This document shows, one piece after another, positions 1-11,600 of a DNA stretch of 64,000 nucleotides. The stretch lies in contig JAYKYS010000015.1 in NCBI GenBank assembly GCA_036924285.1, positions 6,510,001 through 6,574,000 on the forward strand, read 5' to 3'. Origin of the DNA: Asterella californica (taxonomy: Eukaryota > Streptophyta > Marchantiopsida > Marchantiales > Aytoniaceae). Every line of letters starts with the position of its first letter. Position 1 is the first letter of the stretch. Both the position numbers and the translations under genes were made by a program. Below the pieces are notes generated by a model. That model was not told the DNA's origin, ran no database searches, and saw nothing but the letters and a program-made list of their open reading frames with translations.

Positions 1-2630
1 GCCGCAAATAGCTGACAAGGAAAGGAGTTTTCATGTGTGGTGCTTTCCAACGGCCCTACATCTCACCTCGACTACTACTATGAATAGCATGAGATCGACT
101 TTACTGACCATCATCAGATAGTCTACCTCTCGCTGTACAGGAACTTGTAAACCGCAGTGACCGGACCAGACACGTGTGAGTCCGACCAGGTCAAACCGAG
201 GAGATGTCCAGTCAATGCTTCGCGTCTGTCCGTGACCTGGGTTTCCGTCTCTCTTGTCATCCGACCCACTAGGAGCGAAGTTCAGCGAACGACCATCCGT
301 ACGGAGCCATGCGGTCCTTGGCCCTTCGCTGGCTTTGCGGTGGGAATCGATCATGTGAGAACTGAAATGGAGAATTAGCTCCCCGGTCGACTCGAATGAA
401 ATAACGGGGAGGGAGAGGGAAAAGAAAATAAGACCCAAATTAGATTATTGCCAAAGAAATAAACTAATTTCATTTAAATATATCTATAATATGAGTTTTG
501 GGGTGGAGGGAACGAAGAGGAAAAGAGAAAAACTAGAGAGAAAATTCTGGATGCAAATTGGTTATGATCACGATAGGACTGGGTTCTGAAACTGGGTAGT
601 AAATGAAAAATAAATTAATGTTATTTTTTCATATTTGGTTTGTATGATCAACAATATGTAAGTATTCTATATAAATTCTAAACTAAATAAAAATTCAAAA
701 TTCATATTTTGATAACTATTAACAAATAAAAGAAATACGAGAAATCCTGAATGGACCTATAAAGCGAGAGCACACAAACGCACTGCTGAGGATACAAGTG
801 AGTACTTCTGTAATCAAGTATACATTAATACATAGTGTGCACTGATTTATTACCAAACCCATTCTGGCAAAAAAGTCGATAATAAGTTATATTATGCATA
901 TTCCTTATTCCATCCGAAGATGAAAGAGGTGAAGATTAATATTCACGAGTGCTTACTTTTTGTTTTCAACATTCGTCTAGTTGATGAGACAGTTCCCGCA
1001 AGAACATAATAAACAAACAGATTTATGAGACGCACTTCAGAGAAAACGGATGGCAGACAAGGAAAAGAAAGCCAAAAGACCATAAATAAAGGGAAGGAAG
1101 GCGAGGTGGATATCATATCATATATAACACGAACACTAATATTTTAAAATCAAACACTAATTACTTCTAATTTCTTATTAACTCTTTCCCACAGAAACGT
1201 TTGATGATAAATAAAAGTTTAATTTATCATATCGTGGCTCCTAATTGGGTGAGTGCCTAGGAGCCGACTAAAATCGGTAAGGGGCTATGAATAAAAAAAA
1301 GGCTGATGATCTGAGAACTGAAGTAGTGAATTCGGACCTCTTTACACGAGGTTTATTTGCTTCCTTCTTGCTTTCGAACGTAGAAGAAGAACCACCCTCA
1401 GAAATTAAGCTTTGCAAAGAAGTCTAAATATAACTTCCTTGCAGAGCGAGAGGGTTTAAGTTATTACTTAACTCTTCATTTGGGAAAGGTTAACAGCATT
1501 GCGTGCCTTACATGGCTCAATCAAGTCTATACTTGTATAATAATATATATGAATATACGAGAAATTTACGTCACAGTACCTTTAGTACGTTTGTCCGATC
1601 TGATCTCACTCTTTTTAACTTTGTGTTATTTGATTGTATTCTTGACTGGATAAATGTCATGTCATCAGAATGCAAGAAGTGCATATTGATTTTTATTTAA
1701 ATGAAAAAAATAATTTAAAACATTTTATAATAAATTATAGTCCAAATTCTCTCATATTTATTTTAATGCAATATTTTTATAACAATAAACTTGCTGTTGC
1801 CAGTTAAAAATGTAATCTTCGTGCAGTCTTTCAATGTAAACTTGTTGAACATGTTATTGTCAATTAAGGGTGTGATAAATTAACGTAAAGTTAAGAAGGG
1901 GGGATTCAAGTCGAACAAAAGTATTAAGGGTGTGGGAAAGAAAATCTATGAGGAAATACACACTAACATATATTCTCGTGGTAGAGAAGGGAGGACTCCC
2001 GGAGGAGTGCCAAGAGTACACGGTACTCTATGTCGGGCAGGAAGATTTGATTTGTCCACTTGGCAGCAGTAGAGAGGTCAACTTACTAGAACAAGGAAAC
2101 CAACTGGACTACGCCCGTTCAGTATGATCGGCAACCGGACCGATACCGTCACGGGCGACGGTAGGCAGGGAAATGGTGTTGCTAGACGACGCCAGTTTTC
2201 GCAGAGCAAACTGTCTTCTCATGCATGCCTGCATGTGACACTCTGTCATCCCCGTCGTACGGTATTTGTCTTGGACGATGAGTCATGCATACAGTTACAG
2301 ACAGGCTCTGCGCCACCATGCATGCTAGGTCCATGTAGCTCGTGCTCATGGCTCGACTCTGCTCTTTCCCTACCCTCGCATGCATGGACCACAAGTGGGA
2401 ATACGCCAAATTAAGCTTATCTTCGTAACTGTTAGCTGTAGCTTCTCGTTCTTTTGTACTCGGCTTGGCTTGACTTTGCGTTTAGGGTTTGGCTGCGGGG
2501 TGGAACTTTTTCTTTCTAATCAACCTTTTTGTGACGTTAGCGCACGAGAAGAATGGTGCATAATGAGGAAGTCTTCTGCTTCAAGATTTTACCTGCGCTC
2601 CTCGAAGTCATCAGCGGTCAGATAGTTCAT
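1..2630. other. AT-rich stretch without a supported gene
   Basis: No coding region here shows a recognisable domain or a convincing reading frame. The longest open frame, 135 codons on minus at 31-438, has no motif I can name and lies in mixed-composition DNA. The rest is AT-rich with scattered A/T runs. I see no tRNA cloverleaf and no rRNA-like sequence. It is most likely intergenic or old repeat-derived DNA. Confidence 0.4.
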
Positions 2631-2708
2631 TGGAAGAGAAACTTGCAATCCGCCACCCCTTCCATCACTATCTGTGGAAGAGAAACTTGCGACCCGCCAC
2701 CTTCCATC
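2631..2708. repeat. Short tandem duplication, period 44 bp
   Basis: A unit beginning tggaagagaaacttgc occurs at 2631 and again at 2675, followed in both copies by a ccgccacc-ttccatca segment with a few substitutions. It is a local duplication with no coding context. Confidence 0.7.
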
Positions 2709-2740
2709 AAACGAGCATGTGCCGGACTAAAATGATATGA

Positions 2741-3022
2741 CCTCCGAGATTTGAACTCACTCCGCAGTCCGTCCAGGTTAGAAGGAGTGGCTCCGTAATC
2801 AGTCTCGCACTTGTACAAGGTACTCACTCTGTTTGACATTCGTTCACGCTAAAGTGGTTTTTAAGTTGTAATCCCAACGCACCTCCAAGATTAAAACTCA
2901 CTCGCGCAGTCCGTCCAGGATAGAAGGAGTGGGTCCGTAATCAGTCTCGCACTTGTACAAGGTACTCACTCTGTTTGACGTTCGTTCTAAAGTGGTTTTT
3001 CTAAGTTCTACTCCTAACGCGC
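2741..3022. repeat. Imperfect tandem duplication, period about 141 bp
   Basis: Copy 1 begins at 2741 and copy 2 at 2882. They share long near-identical blocks, including gcagtccgtccagg and cgcacttgtacaaggtact, with small indels. Read on minus, copy 1 contains gagttcaaatc, which resembles a pol III B box or tRNA T-arm, so a SINE-like origin is possible. I could not build a tRNA or find a convincing A box. Copy 2 has lost the motif (gagttttaatc). Confidence 0.75.
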
Positions 3023-4071
3023 CGTTCAATTCTTCGACTATTGGTATGGCTGTTCTTATAAGCGACAATCGTGTGGTCTTTTAAAACAAGCACCAACTCC
3101 GGGACCGCAACCATGCCATGTTGTGTTTCTTCTCTTCATGAGCTATGGCGTGTTTTTTCCTGGAAAGAAGATCGAACAATTGGTGCTGTGAAACTGCTTC
3201 TGCCGTTCTGATCTGACCTGACAATTTCCTTGGTATGGGGTTTATCCGGATTCAATCATGAAAAGGGACGGAAAGGAAAGTTTATATTAGAGCGGCGTGC
3301 ATGCTGATGATGGGAACGTTAAATATTCTCTACACTTTCTTCATGTTGAAAGAATGAGGTTGAAACGCATTTGTTTTATGAGGGCGCTTTATTGACAGTC
3401 CTCACCTATTTTGCGAAGAATATAATTGCTGCGTGTAGAGGTTCTGACCAGTCAAACGATGGGGAACCGATGATGCAGAAGAAGCCCTCTCTGACGAAAA
3501 AGGTTGCGGTGCGTTCAACTGTACAAAAGACACAATAGTTCTCTTCACAGTCAAGTCTTCTTTTTCATTTCTTCATCACTCTTGTGAGTATATGAATCTA
3601 GGATTCTAGATCCTAAGCAGGATTAATTTTTGTGAAACACTGCTTGTCAAACTTAGAGTTAACTCTACTCCTCTTAATTGACGTCGTGCGACTCTGCATG
3701 ATTCTTGATCGTCCGATGAAGTGGTAAATCACGATATATCACTATTACACTGCACGGCAGTGTAATTAATATGAGTAGAGTTTACGTGTTGCCTAGTCAA
3801 TCATAGCGACATTGAAGACAAAGTAAAAGTTTGACCAGATTCTTCTTGACCACATTGACCACCAGTTCCTCTGGATCTGTAGTAGAGTCTGTACTGCAGT
3901 GACGGTGTGACACAGACCATTTTAACACTACTGCAACGTAATACATATAGAGATTACTGGGAGCTACATTCATGAACCAAAAAGCTGGGGCACAGCAACA
4001 CGTTGTACACTGGCTTGGCGTGGCACTTTGTCTTGTAGATGCAGAGCAGCCGAAGGTTGGGTTCTACTTAC
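3023..4071. other. No gene seen
   Basis: No reading frame of note, no recognisable protein motif and no structured repeat was found here. The DNA is unique-looking and of moderate AT content. Confidence 0.4.
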
Positions 4072-4074
4072 TTA

Positions 4075-4550
4075 GAACATCTCCACCTGTATAGCGATAA
4101 AGAACTCTTTATCTTGATCTTTAATGTGAAAATTTCCGGTCGTAACCTTTAGAAGTATCTTTAAATAGCATAAACAGAAACTCGAACCTGTACTAAACTT
4201 GTCTGATTTGGGTTCGGAGTGTTTGTTAAATTTTTTATGTTAGAGAAGGGCGGTAATTTATCAGCGGTGTGAGAAGGTTTTTCCCCCTGAACTCGTTAGA
4301 GTAGTGTTTAAAGACCTGTTGTGGAGATGCCTTCCCATTGTTAAAGAAAATATTCCCATCGTTTACCTTATAGCTGCTATTTCGTTCTAACTTAGAGATT
4401 TTTATAAAGACAATCAAATCAATTCTGTGTTCTTAAAGACCTATTTTAGGACTGTGGAAGGAAAATATTACTTTTATAGATTAAAATAGCAACCTGATGA
4501 TTTTTAAATAGAAATAAAGAATTTTTTTCGCTATACAAGTAGAGATGCTC
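4075..4550. mobile_element. MITE, PIF/Harbinger-type
   Basis: A 476-bp non-coding element has terminal inverted repeats. The left end starts gaacatctccacctgtatag; the reverse complement of the right end starts gagcatctctacttgtatag, matching at 17 of these 20 positions and continuing with gcga in both. The element is flanked by TTA on both sides (4072-4074 and 4551-4553), the usual target duplication of PIF/Harbinger elements. A GAGCATCTC-like start is also typical of plant Harbinger MITEs. It has no transposase gene, so it would have been mobilised in trans. What is seen is the TIR pair and TTA flanks; the superfamily call is inferred from those. Confidence 0.8.
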
Positions 4551-4571
4551 TTAAACCACAAGTACCGCTAT

Positions 4572-4599
4572 ATTAGCGGTGGGGATCCCCACCGCTAAT
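4572..4599. repeat. 28-bp perfect palindrome
   Basis: Each half reads attagcggtgggga when followed from its outer end to the central gatc, so the whole block equals its own reverse complement. A further partial inverted copy (accgcta) lies just to the left at 4564-4570. It could extrude a cruciform or form a hairpin in RNA. It lies 22 bp outside the right end of the MITE and is not part of its TIR. Confidence 0.9.
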
Positions 4600-5860
4600 C
4601 ATTTTAAACCTTCGTTAAGTAAGTTCAGCACGGGCGGGGGCCCCTGAGAGATTTGCGCAACGCAGTTACCAACGCAGTATAGCCTCAAACACTGTGATCT
4701 TGGTAGCAAAATGAGCAGAAAAGGAAGAGCTTCAAAATGAGCCCATGATGAGCTCAGGAGGACTACGGATGACTTCAAAATTATCAAGTGAATCCCGGAT
4801 CACTGAGAACCACAGAAATAGAATATTCTGAATTTTGAATTTTGAAATGTTCTCTTATCCAGCATATTTTGTTATTATCACTTACCCTCACGTTACTATG
4901 AACCAACTGCTCTTTTGAGACAAGGAGCTCCACAGAGACCTTGGCCTCCCGCACTCTGACTGAGAAAAAAAAAAGAGCTACAGTGAAAAGAGTCCGCCGC
5001 GTGAGAAGTGAAGGCTTTTATACCCCTACTAGTGGTTTAAGAAATTAGGAGTGGGATTGTAACAAATGCAGTAATCATGATCAGGATTCAGATGCCTACA
5101 CCGACAACGAAGTTTCTCTCTACGTACGAGTCTGTAGACTACCTCAACACATTATGGAGCAGGGTTTTATTTTATTTTTGCCGATAGACTGAACAATAAA
5201 ATGAAGATAAAACGACTATATAATGCTGTCTGGGTACGACCCGGGGGGAGTCCAGTCACCAGGTCCACAGAGGATTGATATGGCACTGTTTAGACTTGAT
5301 TGTCAAACCTAGAACGATCCTAAACAATGGCATATCAATTTCCTGATCCTAAATCTAACCGAAACAATGATTTCTGAAACTGCTGAGCCTGAACCAAACC
5401 TAAACAGTGGCATACAAATTTCCAAACCTAAACCGAATCCAAATTGTGGTTTATAATTTTCAGTGGCGGAAAAAGATCAATCGTTTATCAGAAATAAACC
5501 ACGGAAAGATATAAAAGGGAAAATGCCGAAATGGTTTATGTTTCCGCGATTAGGTTCATGTATTTGATACATCCAGAACTGTCCATACTGTTACCCTTCT
5601 ATTTGGTAAGGGGCTATAGTTTTGTGTCTAACTTTCTTTACTAGCACAATTTGAAACACCTGTGATGTTTTACCATATTTTCATTTATGTATATTGTTAT
5701 TAGATTTTCCGGGGCATCTAAAAGAGAAAAAAAGTACTTACTCCACATTGTATGCTAATTGTAGTGTCTCAGTCTCATGATTTCTCCTTTAGTCCATTGT
5801 AGCATAAAAGATTTCGTTCCTCAAGAAAATTTACACTAGTATCGCTACTCTAAGTTCTAA
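4600..5860. other. No gene seen; weak repeats near 5320-5460
   Basis: No coding region is supported. At about 5318-5425 a phrase like ctaaacaatggcatatcaat recurs roughly 80 bp later as ctaaacagtggcatacaaat, so there is an old imperfect tandem repeat. The remainder is AT-rich and featureless. Confidence 0.4.
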
Positions 5861-6850
5861 GATCTGTCCAAACTCACAAACACTCAGGATTTGTCTAGAA
5901 ATCAAGTCTTCTCACAAAACTTCACGGCTTTTAGATCCTTCAGAAGATGCTCTGGACTTAAAATATAGTTACTGCTTAAAATACCACACAATTATCCACT
6001 GAGAAGTCCTAGAAGACTACTTCTGCTTCCAGATCACGGCTTCCAGTCTTCTCACGACGGTCTTCCAAAAGCAATTCTCGGCTTCTGTGAGTGCAACTCG
6101 GCTTCTGACACCTCCAGAAGACTGTCCGTGCTTCGTAGATGCCAAATTACTACTCCCTATCACACATTGCTCTTATATTTCCAACGGGGTTACACTAATC
6201 ACATGGTGTATGCCCCCTATAGCCTTCCCAAGTTTCTGCTTGCGGAAACGGTCTTCCAGCAGCACTACAACAACATTCACATTCACTGATACTCAATAGA
6301 AGTCTCAGAAATCCAATAGAAGATGAAAGAAGAAGAGAAAATGCAAAAAGAGGAAACAAGAGAAAAGAAAGAAATTAAAATTCCGACAGACTTCTAGTCC
6401 GGATCTTGACTAACAAGCCATCCCTGCTTGTAGTAAATTGAGGAAGAAGACTACAGATATGCTTACAGTTACACTATCTTCTAGTCGAGGATGTCATCTT
6501 CTGCTGTGGAAAGAAGGCTTCCGGCTTCTTCTGTCGTTGCTCCGACTACTCTGACTTATGAGATCAATCTCTCATGAGACAGTCTATACGTGGATCCGTA
6601 GTGCTCCACTGGATGAGATAAGCTTGGACTCTGCACAGCTTCTAACAATCACCGCCACTCAACAAGAAGACTTCTCATGCACATTTGGGTATGAATTCGA
6701 TGAAACCCACTCCTCAGAAAACATAGACAAAGCTTCTGCAATCAAATCTGAAATCCAATCCCCGAGAAGAAGTTACATTGGCTTCTAGAAGCTCACTCCA
6801 TCCACTTTCTATCACTATCTCCAGACACACCAGCTTAGAAGCAGGACTGC
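5860..6850. repeat. GAAGAC/GTCTTC-rich tract, probable retroelement relic
   Basis: This stretch is densely scattered with gaagac, gtcttc, cttctgc and ggcttc. The same unusual composition marks 34760-35560, 43133-43690 and 50080-51500. A phrase near 5874 (cactcaggattt) resembles one near 50534 (cactcaggattcg). It is likely an old, unidentified copy of the LTR or leader of the same family. No open frame with a domain is present. The link rests on composition and short matches only. Confidence 0.35.
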
Positions 6851-7440
6851 ACGATGATGCCGTTCCTTGTCTATGTCGTCGACTACCGTCACATCCTTAC
6901 AATCCCCTGCTGGGAGCGGAGGTGTAGACCTACTCTAAAACTCTACGCATTTAGTGTCTGTGAGTGTGTGCCCACATGTGTGTGTAAAATCTTACGTTGT
7001 CATCTACTTTATACAATTATCTTGAGTCGCAAGAGAGAGATCCCTTCCAATCACAACTCACAACCAAAGAAAGCTGAGGCGCTGTTCTTACCCACGATAT
7101 CTCTACAGCCATAAACGTCATGTTTGCTTGATCAACTTTCACATGCAAATTTGATACGATAATGTTTCATGAGGCACCTCCAAAAGCATCTGCAAGAAAC
7201 GTCCACGAGTATCTCTAATTTATGCTTTCTTCAAATCGATAGTGCGTTTCAACAGTAAGTAAATTTCAATACTTATATAATTTACTATATTTAAATAAAA
7301 TAAAATAAAATAATTATAGTGATCCAAAAACACCATTCTAAGTCATACATGGCTCCAGACAAAGTACCTTTGGAAAAACTTTGAAAATTAGAGAATATTT
7401 TCTTCTGAAAATTAGATAATCTTTTGTTTTATGTTTGATA
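6851..7440. other. No gene seen; AAAAT microsatellite-like run at 7292-7315
   Basis: The stretch is AT-rich. A run of taaaataaaataaaa-type pentamers lies at about 7292-7315. No coding potential with a recognisable domain was found. Confidence 0.4.
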
Positions 7441-7446
7441 TGCCAT

Positions 7447-7670
7447 AATAAGAGGTGTCAAATTTATGAAAGAAAACTCTTTAATGTCACATTGGAGATC
7501 AGCAGTAAGGAATCATCGAGATGTACTAATAAGAGATGTTAATTTTATGAAAGAATATTCTTTAACATCAATGGAGATCAGCAATGATGAATCATCAAGA
7601 CATACTAATAAGAGGTGTCAAATTTATGACAAAAGATTCCTTAATATCACAGTGGAGATCAACAACAAGA
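7447..7670. repeat. Tandem repeat, period about 80 bp, about 2.8 copies
   Basis: Units start with agaggtgtcaaatttatg at 7451, agagatgttaattttatg at 7532 and agaggtgtcaaatttatg at 7611, each followed by a ...tctttaa...ggagatca... segment. Spacings are 81 and 79 bp. The repeat sits about 90 bp left of the E1 insertion. Confidence 0.85.
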
Positions 7671-7758
7671 AAATCGACTAACTGTCAACTTCAAATTTTA
7701 TCAAATTTTATTATGGTCTTTTTAAAAAAACAAAACATAAGAAATGTGATGCATGGCC

Positions 7759-8673
7759 TGTAAACCCTCCGCGGTCCTAACGATCAACTACCCCCCGATC
7801 TCTTAACCTCCACGATCGTCATCCACGAATCTGCAACTGTCGGGTCTGTCTCTCACTCAGGGGTCACCTCTGATGGCTTTGATGGAAGCACACCATGAAT
7901 CTTGAAGGGAAAAATGCTAAGTTCACTCTCATTCATACACCCACAAACTTATCAACTAAAATCTCCATAATCTCATCCACTAAAATCCTCCATTCTAACG
8001 ACGTCTCTCAAGTTCTCACATGCTAAAAATGTCCCACACTCTCTATATTACTCAAGTTGTCATTACGACAATGTGAAAACAAGGATGAGGAGCTCTTCTC
8101 TACTCCTCTATTTATACATTCTAGGTTTTTACTTTGGTACCCTCGGTAACTCAGCCGTAACTACTTTTACCGGGTTTTACTAAGATATTACTTAAGGTAA
8201 AAGCATTGATCACATGGGCTTTTTACCTTTTCACATGGGCTTATTCCTTCAAAGTCAACAACTTCTAGAAGGATTCTGGAATATTCTCAAGGAATCTCGA
8301 ATTTCCACCCCCCCTCTACACTAGGACCCACTAAAAAGGAAACATGTGGAATCTCTTCTTGTTTTTAATGCCCACAAAGTCCACAACTTTAATCCAACCA
8401 CTAATATCAAGTCAAAAAGGAGATAAGAGATACTTTCCACCTCCTTTCTACCTTTTAGACAAGATGACAAGATAGTAGTGCTCACTCTTTAGCAAATATC
8501 TGAATTCTGCCAAAAGTACAGCTAAGTTTAACCATAACTAACTTTTAGCTAGTCATGACTAACTTGATACCTCCTAAAAGTACTTTGGCAGCAAATAAAC
8601 ATTCTCAACCCTTAGTTATAACTAAACACCTTACTAATTGACAAACTTCCTATGTGTAACATAGGTCGTTACA
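7759..8673 (-). repeat. E1 3' LTR
   Basis: This is the left copy of the 915-bp repeat, starting tgtaaaccctcc and ending ggtcgttaca. Relative to transcription on minus it is the 3' LTR. It carries the same TATA-like box (8109-8116) as the right copy. Confidence 0.97.
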
Positions 8674-8684
8674 TTTTACCCCCG
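8674..8684 (-). promoter_or_regulatory. E1 polypurine tract
   Basis: On minus the sequence reads cgggggtaaaa and ends exactly at the start of the 3' LTR. That is the expected place for plus-strand DNA priming in an LTR element. Confidence 0.8.
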
Positions 8685-8686
8685 GA

Positions 8687-11600
8687 CTAAATTTTCGCTC
8701 CGTCCTCGGAGTGAAGAGAGAACTTTCGTTGATGAAACAACTTCAACTTGTCATGATTTACCCGATCGAATCTCCTTCCTCCCAGCTCCTGAAGGTCATA
8801 TGTGAAGTTGCTCCACACCTTATCTACAACAAAAGGACCAAAATATCTCGGAAGAAACTTCTTCCTAGCCCTCTTGAATCTGATAGCATCATACAACATA
8901 ACCCAATCTCCGACTTGAAAAGGTTTTACCTCCCTCTTGCCCAACCTTTTGTCGTAACTCTTCTTTTGATACGCTTGAGCTCGTTCCATCCGGATCATCG
9001 CTATCGCTCGGGTCTCTTCCAACTCCATGAGTTGCTCCCTTCTTGATCTGACCACGTCTTCTCCTCTCGACCTCTTCAACTTTCGTTGAATAGTTTGAAA
9101 AGTATCCAATTCGAATTGGATCGGCAACTTGGACTCCACTCCATAAACCAGTCGAAATGGGGAGTACCCAGTAGAAGTCTTTGTTGTCGTTCGATACTCC
9201 CATAAGATGGCATGTAGTCTCTTATCCCAAGTATGTTTCGCAGTCTCAACACCAGCATCTTTGGCGAGCATCATACAAAGTGTAAGATTGGTCTTCTCCG
9301 CAAGACCATTAGCATTTGGTTTGTATGAGGTCGTTACTCGTGGCTTGATAGAAAAGTGTTGTAGCATAGCAGTAGTCATGCTCCCTACAAACTCTCCTCC
9401 TCTATCTGAGACCAACTCTAACGGACATCCAAATCTTGTGATGATCCTCTCCCATAAGAATCTACCGACTTCTGTTTCATTGGTCTCTCTCAAAGGTCTA
9501 GCCTCTACCCACTTGGTACAATAGTCAGTGGCGACTACAATGTATCTATTGCCTCGAGGTGTCTTATTAAGAGGACCTACAAAGTCAATACCCCACTTCT
9601 CAAATGGTCCTAACACGGGAATTGATCTTAACGGAGGTGTTCTAGTAGACTTCAGAGCAAATGCTTGACATACGTCGCAAGTTTTGCAATAGTCTAAACA
9701 CTCTTTGAAAATCCCTCTCCAGTGATAACCCGCATCCAAAATCTTGAAGGCTGTTATCTTACCAGCAAAGTGACCTCCGCAAACAGTTCCGTCGTGAAAC
9801 TCGTGCATTAGCTTGAATGTCTCCTTCTGACCAACTGCTCTCCTTAGTAACCCATCTGCTCCTTGATGAAACAAAATTCCCTCTACTATGGTGTAAGGTT
9901 TGCATCTCTTGATCAACGCGTTACGTTCTCGGGTATGCATACCTTCCGGAAAAGAGCCATCTGCAAGGAAACTCCAGATTTCCTTATACTCGTCCGGTAT
10001 CTCCTCAATGCTTGTGATGGTCATCAGATGCTCGTCTGGAAACGAATCGTCAAATGGTTCTTCTCCCTCATCATCATAAGCCCTCGACAAAAGATCAGCA
10101 TTCGCATGCTTTTTCCCTGGTCTATCTTCGATCACATAATCGTATTCTGTTAGAAGGATCTTCCAACGAGCAATACGACCTTCGGCATTAGGCTTATTAA
10201 AGATATACTTTAAAGCCTTGTGATCTGTGACTATGGAAAATTTCCCTCCTAGCAAGTAATGTCGGAATTTCTTCAATCCAAAGATCACCGCTAATCCTTC
10301 TCGTTCAGTCACGGAGTAATTCTTCTCCGCTGGAACCATCTGCCTACTAGCATAAGCTATAGGATGATCATGCCCATCTCCATCTAGCTGACTTAATGTA
10401 CATCCGATTGCTACATTGGAGGCATCCGTATACAGAATAAATGCTTTACTCCACTCAGGTTTAGCAAGTATAGGAGCTGTCACCAATGCCTTTTTCAGCT
10501 CCTCAAATGCTTCCTTTGCCTTCTGATCATGCACTATCAAGTCAAAATCAACTCCCTTCTTCATGTACATAGTCAAAGCTATTGCTTTGTTTGAGAAGGA
10601 AAAGACAAACCTACGATAATATCCAACCATGCCAAGAAACTGCCTCAACTTTGTCAAGTTGATCGGAAATGGAAGATCCACAATCTTCTTCACCTTTTCA
10701 GGATCTACCGCAATCCCATTCTTGGAAATGATGTGCCCTAACAGCAGACCTTCTTCGCAGCCAAAGATGCACTTCTCTGGATTCAGAGAAGCGTTAGCTT
10801 GCTCCAACCGCTGCAGAACTTTGATCACATGATCAAAGTGGTCCTCCTTTCTTCCGTACACACAGAAATCATCAATGAAATCACGAACAAACTTTCCTAT
10901 GAATGGTTCGAACACCTTGTTCATGAACCTCTGAAACGTGGCCGGAGCATTACACAGTCCGAATGGCATCACTCGAAATGCAAATGTTCCCCAAGGAGTA
11001 GTGAAAGTAGTCAACTGCTGGTACTCCTGTGCTATCTTGATCTGGTTGTATCCACTATAACCATCACCAAAGCTGTACCACTCATGACCGGCAACTTCCT
11101 CCAAAATCTCATCTATAAATGGTAGAGGATAATAGTCCTTCTTGGTAACTGCATTCAGCTTCTTATAGTCTATGCACACTCGCAGCTTACCATTCTTCTT
11201 CTTGACAATCACAATGGGTGAAACCCATTCTGAGTTCTCCACCTCATAGATGAAACTCGCCTCCTTCAACTTGTCTATCTCCTCCTTGACCATCATTGCC
11301 GTTGTGGGATTGACCCTTCTCTGCTTCTGTCGAACTGGTCTTGCGTGCTCCTCCAATTCGATTCGATGAGTCTCGAGAGTCACCTCCTTCAAATCCTTGT
11401 AGCTGAAAGCAAACACATGGATATATTTTCGAAATATATCTAGGAATCTACTTTTCTCCTCTTGAGTGACATTGATACCAAACTTCAAGGTAGAGAGTCT
11501 TCTCACAATCTCTGCCTCACTCAACTCTTCTTTGTCAGGATCTTTCTCCACTGCTGGTCGAGGCAACAAGTCAATAGCACTAAGCTGATGTAATGATTCA

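Noticed and set aside
31..438. 135-codon minus-strand frame at the left edge
   Set aside because: No motif, and no supporting context; treated as chance.
2742..2775. tRNA gene on minus near gagttcaaatc
   Set aside because: No acceptor stem, D arm or anticodon arm could be formed around the T-arm-like motif.
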